This document shows, piece after piece, positions 1 through 6,711 of a DNA stretch of 64,000 bases (within the stretch, counting starts at the first letter, position 1; the number at the start of each line of letters is the position of its first letter). This DNA is from Bacteroidota bacterium (lineage in GTDB: Bacteria > Bacteroidota > Bacteroidia > Cytophagales > Cyclobacteriaceae). A model generated the notes under the pieces. It was not told the origin of the DNA and made no database searches. It worked only from the letters and a program-made list of their open reading frames with translations. A program made the position numbers and the translations under genes. The stretch covers positions 468,081 through 532,080 of the forward strand of contig JAFDYT010000002.1 of NCBI GenBank assembly GCA_018266055.1. The letters run 5' to 3'.

Positions 1-59
1 AAACTCATCCCGACGACTACCACCAACACTATTGAAAGTAAAATTTTCAATCCCTTCAT
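1..59 (-). CDS. Start of an unidentified exported or membrane protein (clipped by the window)
   Basis: An ATG on the minus strand at 59-57 opens a frame that stays open to the window edge. It reads M-K-G-L-K-I-L-L-S followed by a run of Val/Leu/Ile and Gly-Met-Ser. This is the start of a signal peptide or first membrane helix: a positive N-terminus, then a hydrophobic core. It begins 10 bases after the radC stop on the same strand, so it is probably co-transcribed with radC. Only about 19 residues are visible and no family can be assigned. The real-gene call rests on the signal-like composition and the operon-like spacing. Confidence 0.6.
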   Translation of the reverse strand, partial: MKGLKILLSIVLVVVVGMS

Positions 60-69
60 TCTTTACAAA

Positions 70-771
70 TCAAATTACTCCTTCGTCGGCAAAGCTATAA
101 TATTTGTCGCGTGCGATAATCAAATGATCAAGTAAGGAAATATCAAGCAGCTTTCCTGCTTCTTTTATTTTTTTGGTAAGCGTGATGTCACTTTCGCTGG
201 GTTTCATATTCCCAGAAGGGTGATTGTGCGCTACGATGATGGCGCTGGCCAGTTCTTCCACAGCAAGTTTGAAAATAATTTTCGGGTCAGCCACCGTGCC
301 GCTTACACCACCTTCGCTTATTTTTTTCTTTTTGATCAGCCGGTTCGCCCGATTGAGCAGCAGCACCCAAAACTCTTCGTGTGGCAAATCCATCAGCTCG
401 CCGCGAATCAACTCGACGGCTGTTTTTGATCCGTCTATTTTTGGTTTCTCATCGGGGCTTTGGTCTTTGCGCCGCCGGCCCAACTCCAGCGCAGCCACAA
501 TCGTGATAGCACGCGCTTCGCCGATGCCTTTGGCTTTCATAAGTTCTTTTACCGTGAGCTTTGCAAGGCTGTCGAGATTGTTATCAACATGTGCCAGTAC
601 TTTTTTGGCCACGTCCACCGCGCTGAGTTTGGTAGTTCCTGATCCTAATAAGATTGCGATCAACTCGGCATCAGATAACGCTGATGTTCCTTTGAGCAAA
701 AGTTTTTCGCGAGGCCTGTCTTCCGGCGACCAGCTTTTGATGTTGAGTGATTGGCCATCTTCTATTTTCAT
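70..771 (-). CDS. radC: RadC family protein (JAB/MPN metalloprotease fold)
   Basis: The 233-residue protein has the RadC layout: an N-terminal helix-hairpin-helix-like UPF0758 region (K-G-I-G-E-A near residue 82) followed by a JAMM/MPN domain. The zinc motif H-N-H-P-S-G is at residues 182-187 and is followed by S-x-x-D. Length matches the family (about 220-230). RadC was linked historically to DNA repair, but its biochemical role remains uncertain; the JAMM residues predict a zinc hydrolase. It lies 27 bases downstream of prfB on the same strand and ahead of a clipped exported-protein gene. The family call is firm and the function is not. Confidence 0.96.
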   Translation of the reverse strand: MKIEDGQSLNIKSWSPEDRPREKLLLKGTSALSDAELIAILLGSGTTKLSAVDVAKKVLAHVDNNLDSLAKLTVKELMKAKGIGEARAITIVAALELGRRRKDQSPDEKPKIDGSKTAVELIRGELMDLPHEEFWVLLLNRANRLIKKKKISEGGVSGTVADPKIIFKLAVEELASAIIVAHNHPSGNMKPSESDITLTKKIKEAGKLLDISLLDHLIIARDKYYSFADEGVI

Positions 772-798
772 CCGGAAAAATTACACCACAAATCAGAT

Positions 799-1894
799 TT
801 AATTGGTTGTCTTCTCCTGCGCTTCCAATAAAAAGGCTTTGATAAAATCATCAAGGTCGCCATCAAGTACGTTTTGCGCATCGGTGCGTTCCACGGCCGT
901 GCGTGCGTCTTTCACCAGTTTGTAAGGATGCAACACATAGTTGCGTATCTGCGAGCCGAAATCAATTTTCATTTTGCCCGCTTCAATCTTATCGCGCTCT
1001 GCGTTGCGCTTTTCCAACTCGCGCTGATACAATTTCGATTTCAACATCTGCATGGCTCGCTCGCGGTTAGCGTGCTGGCTACGTTCCACCTGGCACACAA
1101 TCACAATGCCTGTGGGCTTGTGCGTGAGTTGCACTTTGGTTTCCACCTTGTTTACATTCTGACCGCCGGCACCACCTGATCGTGAAGTTTGCAACTCTAC
1201 ATCGGCCGGGTTTACTTCTATCTCTATGGTGTTGTCCACTTTGGGATACACGAAGATGGAAGCAAATGACGTGTGCCTGCGTTGGTTGGAGTCGAACGGC
1301 GAGATGCGCACCAGACGATGCACGCCGATTTCTGATTTTAATTTTCCGTAAGCAAAAGGTCCTTCAAATTCCAGCGTCGCGGATTTTATTCCCGCCACGT
1401 CGCCGGATTGATAATCGATCTGCGAAACTTTGTAGCCGCTCTTTTCTCCCCACATGATGTACATGCGGTTGAGCATATCGGCCCAGTCCTGACTTTCCGT
1501 TCCGCCTGCACCGGGATTAATTTCCATCACCGCGCTGAGCTGATCTTCCTCTTTGCTTAACATTTTTTTGAACTCCAGCTCTTCAATTGCTTTTGAAGTA
1601 GCCAGATATTCACGGTCAAGTTCATCTTCGCTCACGTCGCCGGCTTCGTGAAATTCGTTGAGCACCTGAAGGTCGTCCAGTTGCTTGGTCACTTTTTCGT
1701 ACGCGTCAGTCCATACCTTTTTTGTGCGGATGCTTTTCAACAGAAGCTCAGCCTGTTTGGGGTTATTCCAAAAATCGGATTGATGCGAAATCGCCTCTTC
1801 GTCTTGAATCTCTACAATCTTGCGATCGTAGTCAAAGATACCTCCTCAAAGCCACTGTACGGGCTATCAAGTCTTTCAACTTGTCTATAGTCAT
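799..1894 (-). CDS. prfB: Peptide chain release factor 2 (programmed +1 frameshift)
   Basis: RF2 terminates translation at UGA and UAA. The gene is in two frames. ATG at 1894-1892 gives 20 codons ending in Leu (CTT, 1837-1835), then an in-frame TGA (1834-1832). Skipping one T and continuing with GAC (1833-1831) gives 344 further residues, so the full protein is 364 residues, close to the E. coli length of 365. The peptidyl-transferase motif G-G-Q is at residues 243-245. The stop-codon recognition motif S-P-F typical of RF2 lies upstream of it (R-I-S-P-F-D-S). An annotation starting at the internal TTG (1740) would lose the first 51 residues. Confidence 0.97.
1831..1846 (-). promoter_or_regulatory. 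prfB: prfB autoregulatory +1 frameshift site
   Basis: Read on the minus strand, AGGAGG (1846-1841) is followed directly by TAT CTT TGA C (1840-1831). This is the canonical RF2 shift signal: an internal Shine-Dalgarno-like stimulator, a slippery CTT, then UGA-C. When RF2 is scarce, slow termination at the UGA allows the +1 shift. The spacing is the same as in E. coli prfB. Confidence 0.97.
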
Positions 1895-1943
1895 AAGAAT
1901 AAAATTTTGCGAAGGTAATCAGTTGACGCGAGAAAACTAATTA

Positions 1944-2453
1944 TCAGTGCTGATAAAATGGCGAATTGTAGTCGATGGTGTGAAGAAAATAGCCGCTGCC
2001 CACGTGCTGATAGCGTGGTGGTTTGATCATCAGAAAAATTAATCCGGCGCCAGCCGCGATAGAAGATGCTTTGATGACCGACGGGTCAATATCCTGACTT
2101 CCTATGTTATTGACTGAATAATTGAGGCGGTCTAATGCGATATAGCCAAGCCCGCCGATGAGCAGTGCCCCTCCTACTATTTTGGTATAGCCAGCACCAC
2201 GCTGCTTGTGCACATCGACTTTCAAAATATCTTTAAACTGAATCGTGTCGCTGGAGGTGATCATGTAAAAATCATAAAGCTCGATGATGTGACCTTCGGT
2301 GTAGCGGTGATTTTTCTTGAGAATCAGACGGATGTACTGGCCTTCGCCAAACCGGGCGACGATATCGCCGCGATGCAGCATCACGAGTTGCTTTTGTGAA
2401 AAGCCTGAGCCTGCTACTATCAGAAGCAAGCTTAGTAGAACAATTTTTTTCAT
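1944..2453 (-). CDS. Exported hypothetical protein with two C-terminal hydrophobic segments
   Basis: This 169-residue protein begins with a clear signal peptide (M-K-K-I then a Leu/Val core, ending near S-G-F-S-Q). The middle has a compact strand-rich section (L-H-R-G-D-I-V-A-R-F). Two hydrophobic, glycine-rich stretches follow (around I-V-G-G-A-L-L-I-G-G and S-I-A-A-G-A-G-L-I-F-L-M-I). I do not recognise the family. It sits 3 bases downstream of the SIMPL gene and about 50 bases upstream of the prfB ATG on the same strand, so it is probably the end of the cdsA-SIMPL transcript. An envelope location is the only supported statement. Confidence 0.8.
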   Translation of the reverse strand: MKKIVLLSLLLIVAGSGFSQKQLVMLHRGDIVARFGEGQYIRLILKKNHRYTEGHIIELYDFYMITSSDTIQFKDILKVDVHKQRGAGYTKIVGGALLIGGLGYIALDRLNYSVNNIGSQDIDPSVIKASSIAAGAGLIFLMIKPPRYQHVGSGYFLHTIDYNSPFYQH

Positions 2454-2456
2454 TCG

Positions 2457-3149
2457 CTACTTTAATTCAAACCGCACAAGAATAGAATACTCCAACACCA
2501 TTTTCCTAAAATCAACATCTTCAAACTTAATATGAGCTAAACTAGAGCCATAAATGGAAGAAGTATTTGCCGATATCCTCTCTATATCAACATTATCAAC
2601 TTCTTGAATAAAAATCGCTCGTCCGATATTTTGATCGATTGCTTTAGCCAACGCTAAGGCTTTTTCTCTTGCGGCCTTGATCGCGTTGATTTTTACCTCT
2701 TTGCGAAACTCTGCCACTTGGGTATGATCAACATGATCGATGGAGACATTGGAGATATCTATTTTCTCAAGCTCAAGAAAGACTTTACTCGCCGTTGCCG
2801 CATCGTGAACCGTTAGCAAGTACTCTTTGGTAACAATCACATCCGATTTAGTAAACACTTTGCCGCGAAAGAAACTGAGTAGGTCATTCAGCTTCAAATC
2901 TTTCTTCACATCAATGCCCAGCTCCTGAAATTTTGAAATCATCTGAGATTCCAACACCGTCACTGGTACGCGGTTTTTTGTGTCTTTTTCGCTGAGTACA
3001 ATTTTTATATAAATCAAATCAGGAACTATCGAAAGCTGAGCCTTTCCGGTAACCTCAATATAATTCTGATCGATAAAATTTTTCTCGCCGGTTTGCGCAT
3101 TCGCGAAAGCGAAACAAAACATTACAAAAAATCCAAAAAGATATTTCAT
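2457..3149 (-). CDS. SIMPL domain (DUF541) exported protein
   Basis: The 230-residue product has an N-terminal signal peptide ending at A-N-A-Q. It then has the SIMPL pattern: Y-I-E-V-T-G-K-A-Q-L-S-I-V-P-D, resembling the G-x-G-x-x-x-x-x-P-D start of the family, a middle region with T-K-E-Y-L-L-T-V, and a C-terminal helix A-I-K-A-A-R-E-K-A-L-A-L-A. Family members are periplasmic or outer-membrane proteins of unclear role, some oligomeric. It lies between cdsA and a small exported protein on the same strand. The coding strand looks more AT-rich than cdsA. Domain call is confident, function unknown. Confidence 0.88.
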   Translation of the reverse strand: MKYLFGFFVMFCFAFANAQTGEKNFIDQNYIEVTGKAQLSIVPDLIYIKIVLSEKDTKNRVPVTVLESQMISKFQELGIDVKKDLKLNDLLSFFRGKVFTKSDVIVTKEYLLTVHDAATASKVFLELEKIDISNVSIDHVDHTQVAEFRKEVKINAIKAAREKALALAKAIDQNIGRAIFIQEVDNVDIERISANTSSIYGSSLAHIKFEDVDFRKMVLEYSILVRFELK

Positions 3150-3208
3150 GACTATTTATTTACAGGCGAATAGAAACGCTTCAGTAAAATAAAATTACAT
3201 CTTTCTGA

Positions 3209-4030
3209 TCAAAAAATTTCCAGAAAGGCTACGATGAAGGGCGCCGAGATAAAAAGGCCGTCGAAGCGATCGAGGAAACCACCATGGCCCGGAAGACTGT
3301 TGCCACTGTCTTTGATTTCAATGCTTCGCTTAAGCAGCGACTCCACCAGATCGCCATACGTACCACCGATGATGATAATCGGCCCGATGCACAACCACTG
3401 CCACAAAGCCAGCGATGTAAAATACACCGAGGCTCCGTACGCAAAAACCATAGCCAGTATGGCACCGCCGACAAAACCTTCCCACGATTTTTTGGGCGAG
3501 ATGCGCTCAAACAATTTTCGTTTTCCAAAAATTGATCCGGCGAAATATGCGCCTGTGTCTGTTGCCCAAAGAATCAAAAGGCTTCCTAAAATAATCTGGT
3601 AGTTGTATTTCTCGTTTTCATAGGCTGCAATGTTGAGCAGCGCGAATGGAACTGCGTTGTAGAAAATACCCAGGAAGGTAATGGCGATGTTGGTAAATGG
3701 CTTCCGCTCAAATTGCTTGTACAACTTGATGATGTACACACACGACACAAGCGGAAAGATGAGGTAATAATATTTGGGCGACACTTCGCCACGCTCAATA
3801 AAAAAGGAAAGTGAATAGATAGCGAGTCCGCAAAACAGTCCAAATGTTTTTTGCGGAACCATGCCATCAAGGCCAGAGAGTTTGTAAAACTCAAGCATGG
3901 AAAACAAAACGATGATGAAGAACACGAGGAAGTAAGTCCACTCGCTAAAGGCTACGCCAAAAATTATTCCGGCGGCGCCAAGGATGCCGGTGATCAGTCG
4001 GGGAACGAGGTTAGAGAATTTACTGGCCAT
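3209..4030 (-). CDS. cdsA: Phosphatidate cytidylyltransferase
   Basis: CdsA makes CDP-diacylglycerol from phosphatidate and CTP, the branch point of phospholipid synthesis, in the inner membrane. The protein is a string of hydrophobic helices and ends in the CDS signature (K-R-S-I-E-I-K-D then G-H-G-G-F-L-D-R-F-D). I start it at the ATG at 4030 (M-A-S-K-F-S-N-L), giving 273 residues, the usual family size. A longer open frame upstream lies inside the preceding gene and codes for unlikely sequence. The start overlaps the CPBP protease stop by 11 bases, indicating coupled translation. Confidence 0.95.
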   Translation of the reverse strand: MASKFSNLVPRLITGILGAAGIIFGVAFSEWTYFLVFFIIVLFSMLEFYKLSGLDGMVPQKTFGLFCGLAIYSLSFFIERGEVSPKYYYLIFPLVSCVYIIKLYKQFERKPFTNIAITFLGIFYNAVPFALLNIAAYENEKYNYQIILGSLLILWATDTGAYFAGSIFGKRKLFERISPKKSWEGFVGGAILAMVFAYGASVYFTSLALWQWLCIGPIIIIGGTYGDLVESLLKRSIEIKDSGNSLPGHGGFLDRFDGLFISAPFIVAFLEIF

Positions 4031-4940
4031 CCGGTTGAGTTCTTTTTTTGTCGAAAAATAATTTAAAATAGTAGAGCAGTGCTGCGCCGAGCAACGCAGA
4101 GAAAATGGCGGCTGGCCACGGCGCAGCGTCAGGAGAATCGATGTCAATGTCGATTACGCCAAGCTGGCGTAAGTAGATCATCACCACGGAGAATGAATTG
4201 TTGGTGAAATGAGCGAACATCGGCACGGCGATATTGCCAGACCAGTAGTACAAATAGCCGAAGAGCGCACCCAATAGCATGCGTGGAACGAATCCAAAAA
4301 ACTGAACGTGAATGGCGCTGAACAAAAAGGCAGAAGCCCATATTGCCACGTGAATATTTTTGGTGCCTCGGTAAAACTCGTTTTGTATAATTCCGCGAAA
4401 CAAAAACTCTTCGCAAATTCCAGCCAGTACTCCAACTACGATGATGGCGGTAATAAACTCGACAGGCGAATGAAAGTCGGTGAACATTTTAGTGAGCGCC
4501 GCCAACTCGTCTTCTTTCAGGCGCGCCCAGTCTTCAAATGCTTTTAGGAATTCCGGGAATTTGATATTCTGATTCCATTCAATAACTACAGAGTCTGCGA
4601 TGGTGAACATCAAGACTAATCCGAGCACCATCGGAATCGAAAAAAGAAAAAATGGCTTTTTGATAAAGTAATTCGATTGTCCATTTCTGAAAATCCGAAG
4701 TGTAAGAAACGGAAAAAGCAAGAAGCTAAATAGTGAAACGACACCTTGCATCACCAGCAGCGGCGTACTTAAATTCTCTCCGGAAGAATTCTGAATGGCT
4801 TGAAAGAAATTGTGGTCACCCTGATAAATCATCGACCCCAGTAAAGCGCCAACCCCGGATCCTACTACCATCCCGACACCTGCACTCAACACCACCGACA
4901 AAAGCACAAACCAAACCGGTTTTTCCTGGTATCCTTCCAT
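4020..4940 (-). CDS. CPBP family intramembrane metalloprotease
   Basis: This 306-residue polytopic membrane protein belongs to the CAAX-protease/bacteriocin-processing (Abi, CPBP) family. The diagnostic E-E-F-L-F-R-G motif is present in the third quarter (G-I-C-E-E-F-L-F-R-G), followed by S-A-I-H-V-Q and a final M-F-A-H-F-T-N-N. These supply the glutamates and histidines of the metal site. About eight hydrophobic segments are visible. Substrate cannot be predicted. It overlaps cdsA by 11 bases. It is divergent from dusB, with only 70 bases between the two chosen starts. Confidence 0.93.
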   Translation of the reverse strand: MEGYQEKPVWFVLLSVVLSAGVGMVVGSGVGALLGSMIYQGDHNFFQAIQNSSGENLSTPLLVMQGVVSLFSFLLFPFLTLRIFRNGQSNYFIKKPFFLFSIPMVLGLVLMFTIADSVVIEWNQNIKFPEFLKAFEDWARLKEDELAALTKMFTDFHSPVEFITAIIVVGVLAGICEEFLFRGIIQNEFYRGTKNIHVAIWASAFLFSAIHVQFFGFVPRMLLGALFGYLYYWSGNIAVPMFAHFTNNSFSVVMIYLRQLGVIDIDIDSPDAAPWPAAIFSALLGAALLYYFKLFFDKKRTQPDGQ

Positions 4941-4966
4941 GCTCAGGTTTTAATTACGAGAAGTAT

Positions 4967-4974
4967 TAATTTTG
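4967..4974 (+). promoter_or_regulatory. Candidate -7 promoter element of dusB
   Basis: TAATTTTG matches the Bacteroidota -7 consensus TAnnTTTG exactly. No convincing TTTG lies at the expected upstream distance, so the call is tentative. If it is used, transcription would start near 4981, which supports the GTG at 5011 as the dusB start over the TTG at 4972. Confidence 0.4.
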
Positions 4975-5010
4975 CACGCAAACAACGGTGTTTTCATTGA
5001 ATTAACCAAC

Positions 5011-6000
5011 GTGGCAAAGATTGGCAGCATTGATTTGGGCGATTTTCCGCTACTCCTCGCTCCGATGGAGGATGTGAGCGATCCGCCGTTTCGTGCCGTG
5101 TGCAAAGAAGGCGGCGCCGATCTGATGTACACCGAGTTCATTTCGTCGGAAGGGCTCATTCGCCACGCGGCCAAAAGCAAACAAAAGCTAGACATCTTTG
5201 AATACGAACGCCCCATCGGCATTCAATTGTTTGGCGGCGACATTGGCAACATGGCGGAGTCAGCCAGAATTGCTACGGAAGTAAATCCTGACCTGATCGA
5301 CATTAATTATGGTTGCCCGGTAAAAGCTGTGGCGTGCCGCGGAGCCGGAGCTGCACTTCTTCAGGATATCCCCAAGATGGTCAAGATGACGGAAGAAGTA
5401 GTGAAAGCAACGCACTTGCCGGTAACAGTGAAAACGAGGCTGGGTTGGGATGAGAAGACAAAAAACATTGTAGAAGTGGCCGAGCGCTTGCAAGACATTG
5501 GCATTCAGGCGCTGACCATTCACGGACGCACACGCGTGCAGATGTACAAAGGAGAAGCCAACTGGGAACTGATTGGCAAAGTGAAGGAGAACCCGCGCAT
5601 GCACATTCCTATATTTGGCAACGGCGATATCGACTCACCTGAAAAAGCGGTGGAGTACAAAAACCGTTTTGGTGTGGATGGTGTGATGATTGGTCGCGCG
5701 GCCATTGGCTATCCCTGGATTTTCCGTGAGATCAAACACTTTGTAGCAACCGGTGAAAAACTTCCGCCGCCAGAACTTATTGAGCGGGTGAATGCAGCCC
5801 GCAAGCACGTAGAGTTTTCTATAAAATGGAAAGGCCCCAAGCTCGGCGTGTTTGAAATGCGCCGTCACTATGCCAGTTACTTCAAATCACTTCCTGATTT
5901 TAAACCGTACCGTACGCAACTGGTAGAAGCGCCAACTGCCCAAGAGGTGTATGCTATCCTTGACAAGATCAGCGAAGTGTATTCAATGATAAATGCCTGA
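5011..6000 (+). CDS. dusB: tRNA-dihydrouridine synthase (DusB type)
   Basis: This flavoprotein reduces specific uridines in tRNA D-loops to dihydrouridine using FMN and NADPH. The TIM-barrel N-terminus shows the FMN-binding start L-A-P-M-E-D-V-S-D. The catalytic-cysteine motif is I-N-Y-G-C-P-V-K. Further conserved blocks are T-I-H-G-R-T-R, I-F-G-N-G-D-I and G-V-M-I-G-R-A-A. From the GTG at 5011 the protein has 329 residues, as expected. The frame extends upstream to a TTG at 4972, but those extra residues lack family similarity and overlap the likely promoter. Confidence 0.95.
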   Translation: MAKIGSIDLGDFPLLLAPMEDVSDPPFRAVCKEGGADLMYTEFISSEGLIRHAAKSKQKLDIFEYERPIGIQLFGGDIGNMAESARIATEVNPDLIDINYGCPVKAVACRGAGAALLQDIPKMVKMTEEVVKATHLPVTVKTRLGWDEKTKNIVEVAERLQDIGIQALTIHGRTRVQMYKGEANWELIGKVKENPRMHIPIFGNGDIDSPEKAVEYKNRFGVDGVMIGRAAIGYPWIFREIKHFVATGEKLPPPELIERVNAARKHVEFSIKWKGPKLGVFEMRRHYASYFKSLPDFKPYRTQLVEAPTAQEVYAILDKISEVYSMINA

Positions 6001-6003
6001 TAT

Positions 6004-6420
6004 TTACAGATTGAATTTTACAAATTCATCGGGCGTCAGCACAGCTATCTCAGCGCCTTTGAAATCTTTTACGTTTCGAGTAATGATGCAATTTATTTTA
6101 TCCACTGATTGGGCTGCTATAATCTGAATCGCATCCTCAAAGTCTTTGTGTTTCGATTTTAAGCTTCTTTGGATCACATGCTCGTCAATTGGAACAATCG
6201 TGATAAAAGTTATCAAACTCAGAAGTATTTGTCTAAGTTCAGCTTCATTAATGTTTTTTTTCAGCAGATAATGGACGGTTGCCAATGAGTGAGATGAAGC
6301 GAATAAATCGATTCTCTTTTTTTCTGCTGCATCGAATATTTCGATCGCAAATTTACTAAAGGGTTTTCGGTCCGCGATAAGATCAATTATAATATTCGTA
6401 TCAACAAAAACCCTTTTCAC
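6004..6420 (-). CDS. PIN domain ribonuclease toxin (VapC-like)
   Basis: The 138-residue protein has the PIN acidic pattern: F-V-D-T-N-I-I-I-D at the N-terminus, H-K-D-F-E-D-A-I-Q in the middle, and I-I-T-R-N-V-K-D-F near the end. These place the metal-binding Asp/Glu residues of a single-strand RNA nuclease. Its ATG overlaps the stop of the upstream antitoxin gene by four bases (ATGA). That arrangement is typical of a translationally coupled type II toxin-antitoxin pair. The natural RNA target cannot be read from the sequence. Its stop lies 3 bases from the dusB stop (convergent). Confidence 0.93.
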   Translation of the reverse strand: MKRVFVDTNIIIDLIADRKPFSKFAIEIFDAAEKKRIDLFASSHSLATVHYLLKKNINEAELRQILLSLITFITIVPIDEHVIQRSLKSKHKDFEDAIQIIAAQSVDKINCIITRNVKDFKGAEIAVLTPDEFVKFNL

Positions 6421-6659
6421 AGATGCTTCTTTTCAAAATAAGACCTTAACTCTTTTTTCTCGTCAAAGTTATTTGGCAGTTTCACAGAACCCACAATTTT
6501 TTTTAATCGTGATGATACCTCCACGTCCTTTTTTTCATGCGTGAGCTCATCAAGATAATTTTCAATCAATTCAGACAAACTCCGACCTGTGCTTTTAGCG
6601 TAAGATTTAGCTCGTTCAATGACTTCTTTTTCAACAGTCAAAGTAAGTTTTGTTACCAT
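6417..6659 (-). CDS. DUF6364-like antitoxin of the PIN toxin
   Basis: This 80-residue protein begins with a short basic strand (M-V-T-K-L-T-L-T-V), then helix A-K-S-Y-A-K-S-T-G-R-S-L-S-E-L-I-E-N. This is the ribbon-helix-helix pattern of antitoxins in the DUF6364 group. The charged C-terminal half would wrap the toxin. Its start codon overlaps one arm of a perfect inverted repeat (6658-6665), which suits autoregulation. It forms a two-gene unit with the PIN toxin. Confidence 0.88.
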   Translation of the reverse strand: MVTKLTLTVEKEVIERAKSYAKSTGRSLSELIENYLDELTHEKKDVEVSSRLKKIVGSVKLPNNFDEKKELRSYFEKKHL

Positions 6660-6690
6660 ACACGTGTGTTTTTTACAAAAGTACGTGTAT
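6658..6690 (-). promoter_or_regulatory. Inverted-repeat operator of the toxin-antitoxin operon
   Basis: ATACACGT (6658-6665) and ACGTGTAT (6683-6690) form a perfect 8-base inverted repeat with a 17-base spacer. One arm covers the antitoxin start codon and the other overlaps the -7 element. Two separated half-sites fit binding by ribbon-helix-helix dimers. Binding by the encoded antitoxin is inferred. Confidence 0.7.
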
Positions 6691-6706
6691 TATTTGTTTT
6701 TTCAAA
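6676..6706 (-). promoter_or_regulatory. Promoter of the toxin-antitoxin operon
   Basis: On the minus strand TTTG (6706-6703), a 19-base spacer and TACTTTTG (6683-6676) match the Bacteroidota consensus exactly. The -33 box lies only 6 bases below the stop of the macroglobulin gene, so the operon has its own promoter packed against its neighbour. Confidence 0.75.
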
Positions 6707-6711
6707 CAAGC

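Noticed and set aside
4031-4147. Longer N-terminus for CdsA
   Set aside because: Lies in the upstream protease gene, is Cys/Arg-rich, and is not found at CdsA N-termini.
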